Assembly (NCBI GenBank): GCA_013812485.1 | Contig: JACCTJ010000306.1 | Coordinates: 1-7,124 of the forward strand | Origin: Thermoleophilaceae bacterium | GTDB lineage: Bacteria; Actinomycetota; Thermoleophilia; Solirubrobacterales; Thermoleophilaceae | Direction: 5' to 3' | DNA: 7,124 nt | Part shown: positions 6,673 to 7,124 of the stretch, one piece after another | How the letters are laid out: each line of letters starts with the position of its first letter | Numbering within the stretch: the first letter of the stretch is position 1 | Notes under the pieces: generated by a model | The model's input: the letters and a program-made list of their open reading frames with translations, nothing else | Database searches by the model: none | Told to the model about the DNA's origin: nothing | Made by a program: the position numbers and the translations under genes

Positions 6673-7098
6673 TCAGGTCAGCGAGGCGGCGATGACGAGC
6701 GCGATCGCCACCTGCGCGGAGGCCGATACCCATGTCCCCGGGTGGATGCGGGCGCCGGCGCCCGAGCCTCCCGACATGAGCTCCTCCCCCAGCTTGCCAG
6801 GCGTGATCAGGTCGAGCACGAGGAAGCAGATGGCCTGAGCGGCCACGCTCACGAGCCCGAAGACGGCCGTCTCGTCGAGGCCCTCCCAACCTGGGGCGGT
6901 GAAGAAGATGGCGAACCAGAGGACGATGCCAAGTGAGGCGAGAGTGGCGGCGGACAGGAGAGCCGCGTTTGGATTGCCCTCGATGACCTGCTTGCCCAGA
7001 TTGCCCGGCGTGATCAGATCGAGGACGAAGAACCCGACCACGAGGATGACGAGTCCCACTCCGGTGTAGGCGAGTATCTGGGCGACGAGTTCGAGCAT
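6673..7098 (-). CDS. DUF350 family four-helix membrane protein
   Basis: This 141-residue protein has four predicted membrane helices at about residues 7-29, 45-67, 77-98 and 122-140. They form two duplicated halves. The DUF350 signature VLDLITPGxLG ends helix 1 (residues 25-35) and helix 3 (94-104). The short loops hold the polar and acidic residues. The family has no settled function; members are widespread inner-membrane proteins, sometimes encoded near polyamine synthase-like or PspA-type stress genes (established context from memory). A spermidine-synthase-like gene lies at the left edge of this window, but about 6 kb away, so the link is weak. ATG 7096-7098 follows a strong GGAGGAGA Shine-Dalgarno. 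The glycine-rich segment 110-116 before helix 4 probably marks a loop. Confidence 0.88.
   Translation of the reverse strand: MLELVAQILAYTGVGLVILVVGFFVLDLITPGNLGKQVIEGNPNAALLSAATLASLGIVLWFAIFFTAPGWEGLDETAVFGLVSVAAQAICFLVLDLITPGKLGEELMSGGSGAGARIHPGTWVSASAQVAIALVIAASLT
6791..6824 (-). repeat. Internal duplication, copy 2, in the DUF350 gene
   Basis: Matches 6998-7031 at 29 of 34 bases, 207 nt (69 codons) away in the same frame. It encodes the second LDLITPG motif. Confidence 0.8.
6998..7031 (-). repeat. Internal duplication, copy 1, in the DUF350 gene
   Basis: Partner of 6791-6824. It encodes the first LDLITPG motif at the end of membrane helix 1. Confidence 0.8.
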
Positions 7099-7106
7099 GG
7101 TTCGGG

Positions 7107-7114
7107 TCTCCTCC
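7107..7114 (-). promoter_or_regulatory. Strong Shine-Dalgarno GGAGGAGA of the DUF350 gene
   Basis: GGAGGAGA on the minus strand lies 8 nt before ATG 7098. It is the strongest ribosome-binding site in the window and implies a leadered mRNA or cotranscription with a gene beyond the right edge. Confidence 0.8.
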
Positions 7115-7124
7115 GGTCAGGGGG

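Overview
The window is GC-rich (near 70% by eye) with GC-rich third codon positions, and it looks like chromosomal DNA of a high-GC actinobacterium. The housekeeping content (TypA, ArfB, FabD), GTG starts and a recurring TAnnnT box just upstream of start codons fit Actinobacteria. Thermoleophilia/Solirubrobacterales is my best guess, from general impression rather than a marker gene. I see no tRNA, rRNA, IS element, CRISPR array, integrase or phage gene.

Layout, left to right: the 3' end of a spermidine-synthase-like gene (+, 1-348); a small DsrE-like protein with a CxxC pair (-, 535-900); a zinc-independent MDR quinone/NADPH oxidoreductase (+, 962-1912); a glyoxalase/VOC-fold protein (+, 1962-2321); an unrecognised 99-residue protein with a 30-residue repeat (-, 2287-2586); the ribosome-rescue hydrolase ArfB (-, 2637-3053); the ribosome-associated GTPase TypA/BipA (+, 3097-4941); malonyl-CoA:ACP transacylase FabD (-, 4985-5845); a YceI-domain protein (+, 6073-6603); and a four-helix DUF350 membrane protein (-, 6673-7098).

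Strand changes at almost every gene, so most units are probably monocistronic, with short divergent promoter gaps (61 and 43 nt) and short convergent gaps. The exceptions are MDR followed by VOC (49 nt gap, but VOC has its own promoter-like box) and arfB followed by the small repeat protein (50 nt gap). The genes do not form one pathway. ArfB and TypA are both translation factors expressed from opposite sides of a 43-nt spacer, and the MDR and DsrE-like genes share a divergent promoter region and are both plausibly redox-related.

The most interesting signals are: (1) five of the nine start codons in the window have TAnnnT (three are TAGGnT) ending 7-10 nt upstream with no clear Shine-Dalgarno, which suggests leaderless transcription, whereas fabD and the DUF350 gene have Shine-Dalgarno sequences; (2) the 99-residue repeat protein downstream of arfB, whose two repeat copies differ mostly by synonymous changes, so it is probably a real gene; (3) a bulged 10-bp inverted repeat upstream of fabD. 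I see no evidence of a large undescribed multi-gene system here.
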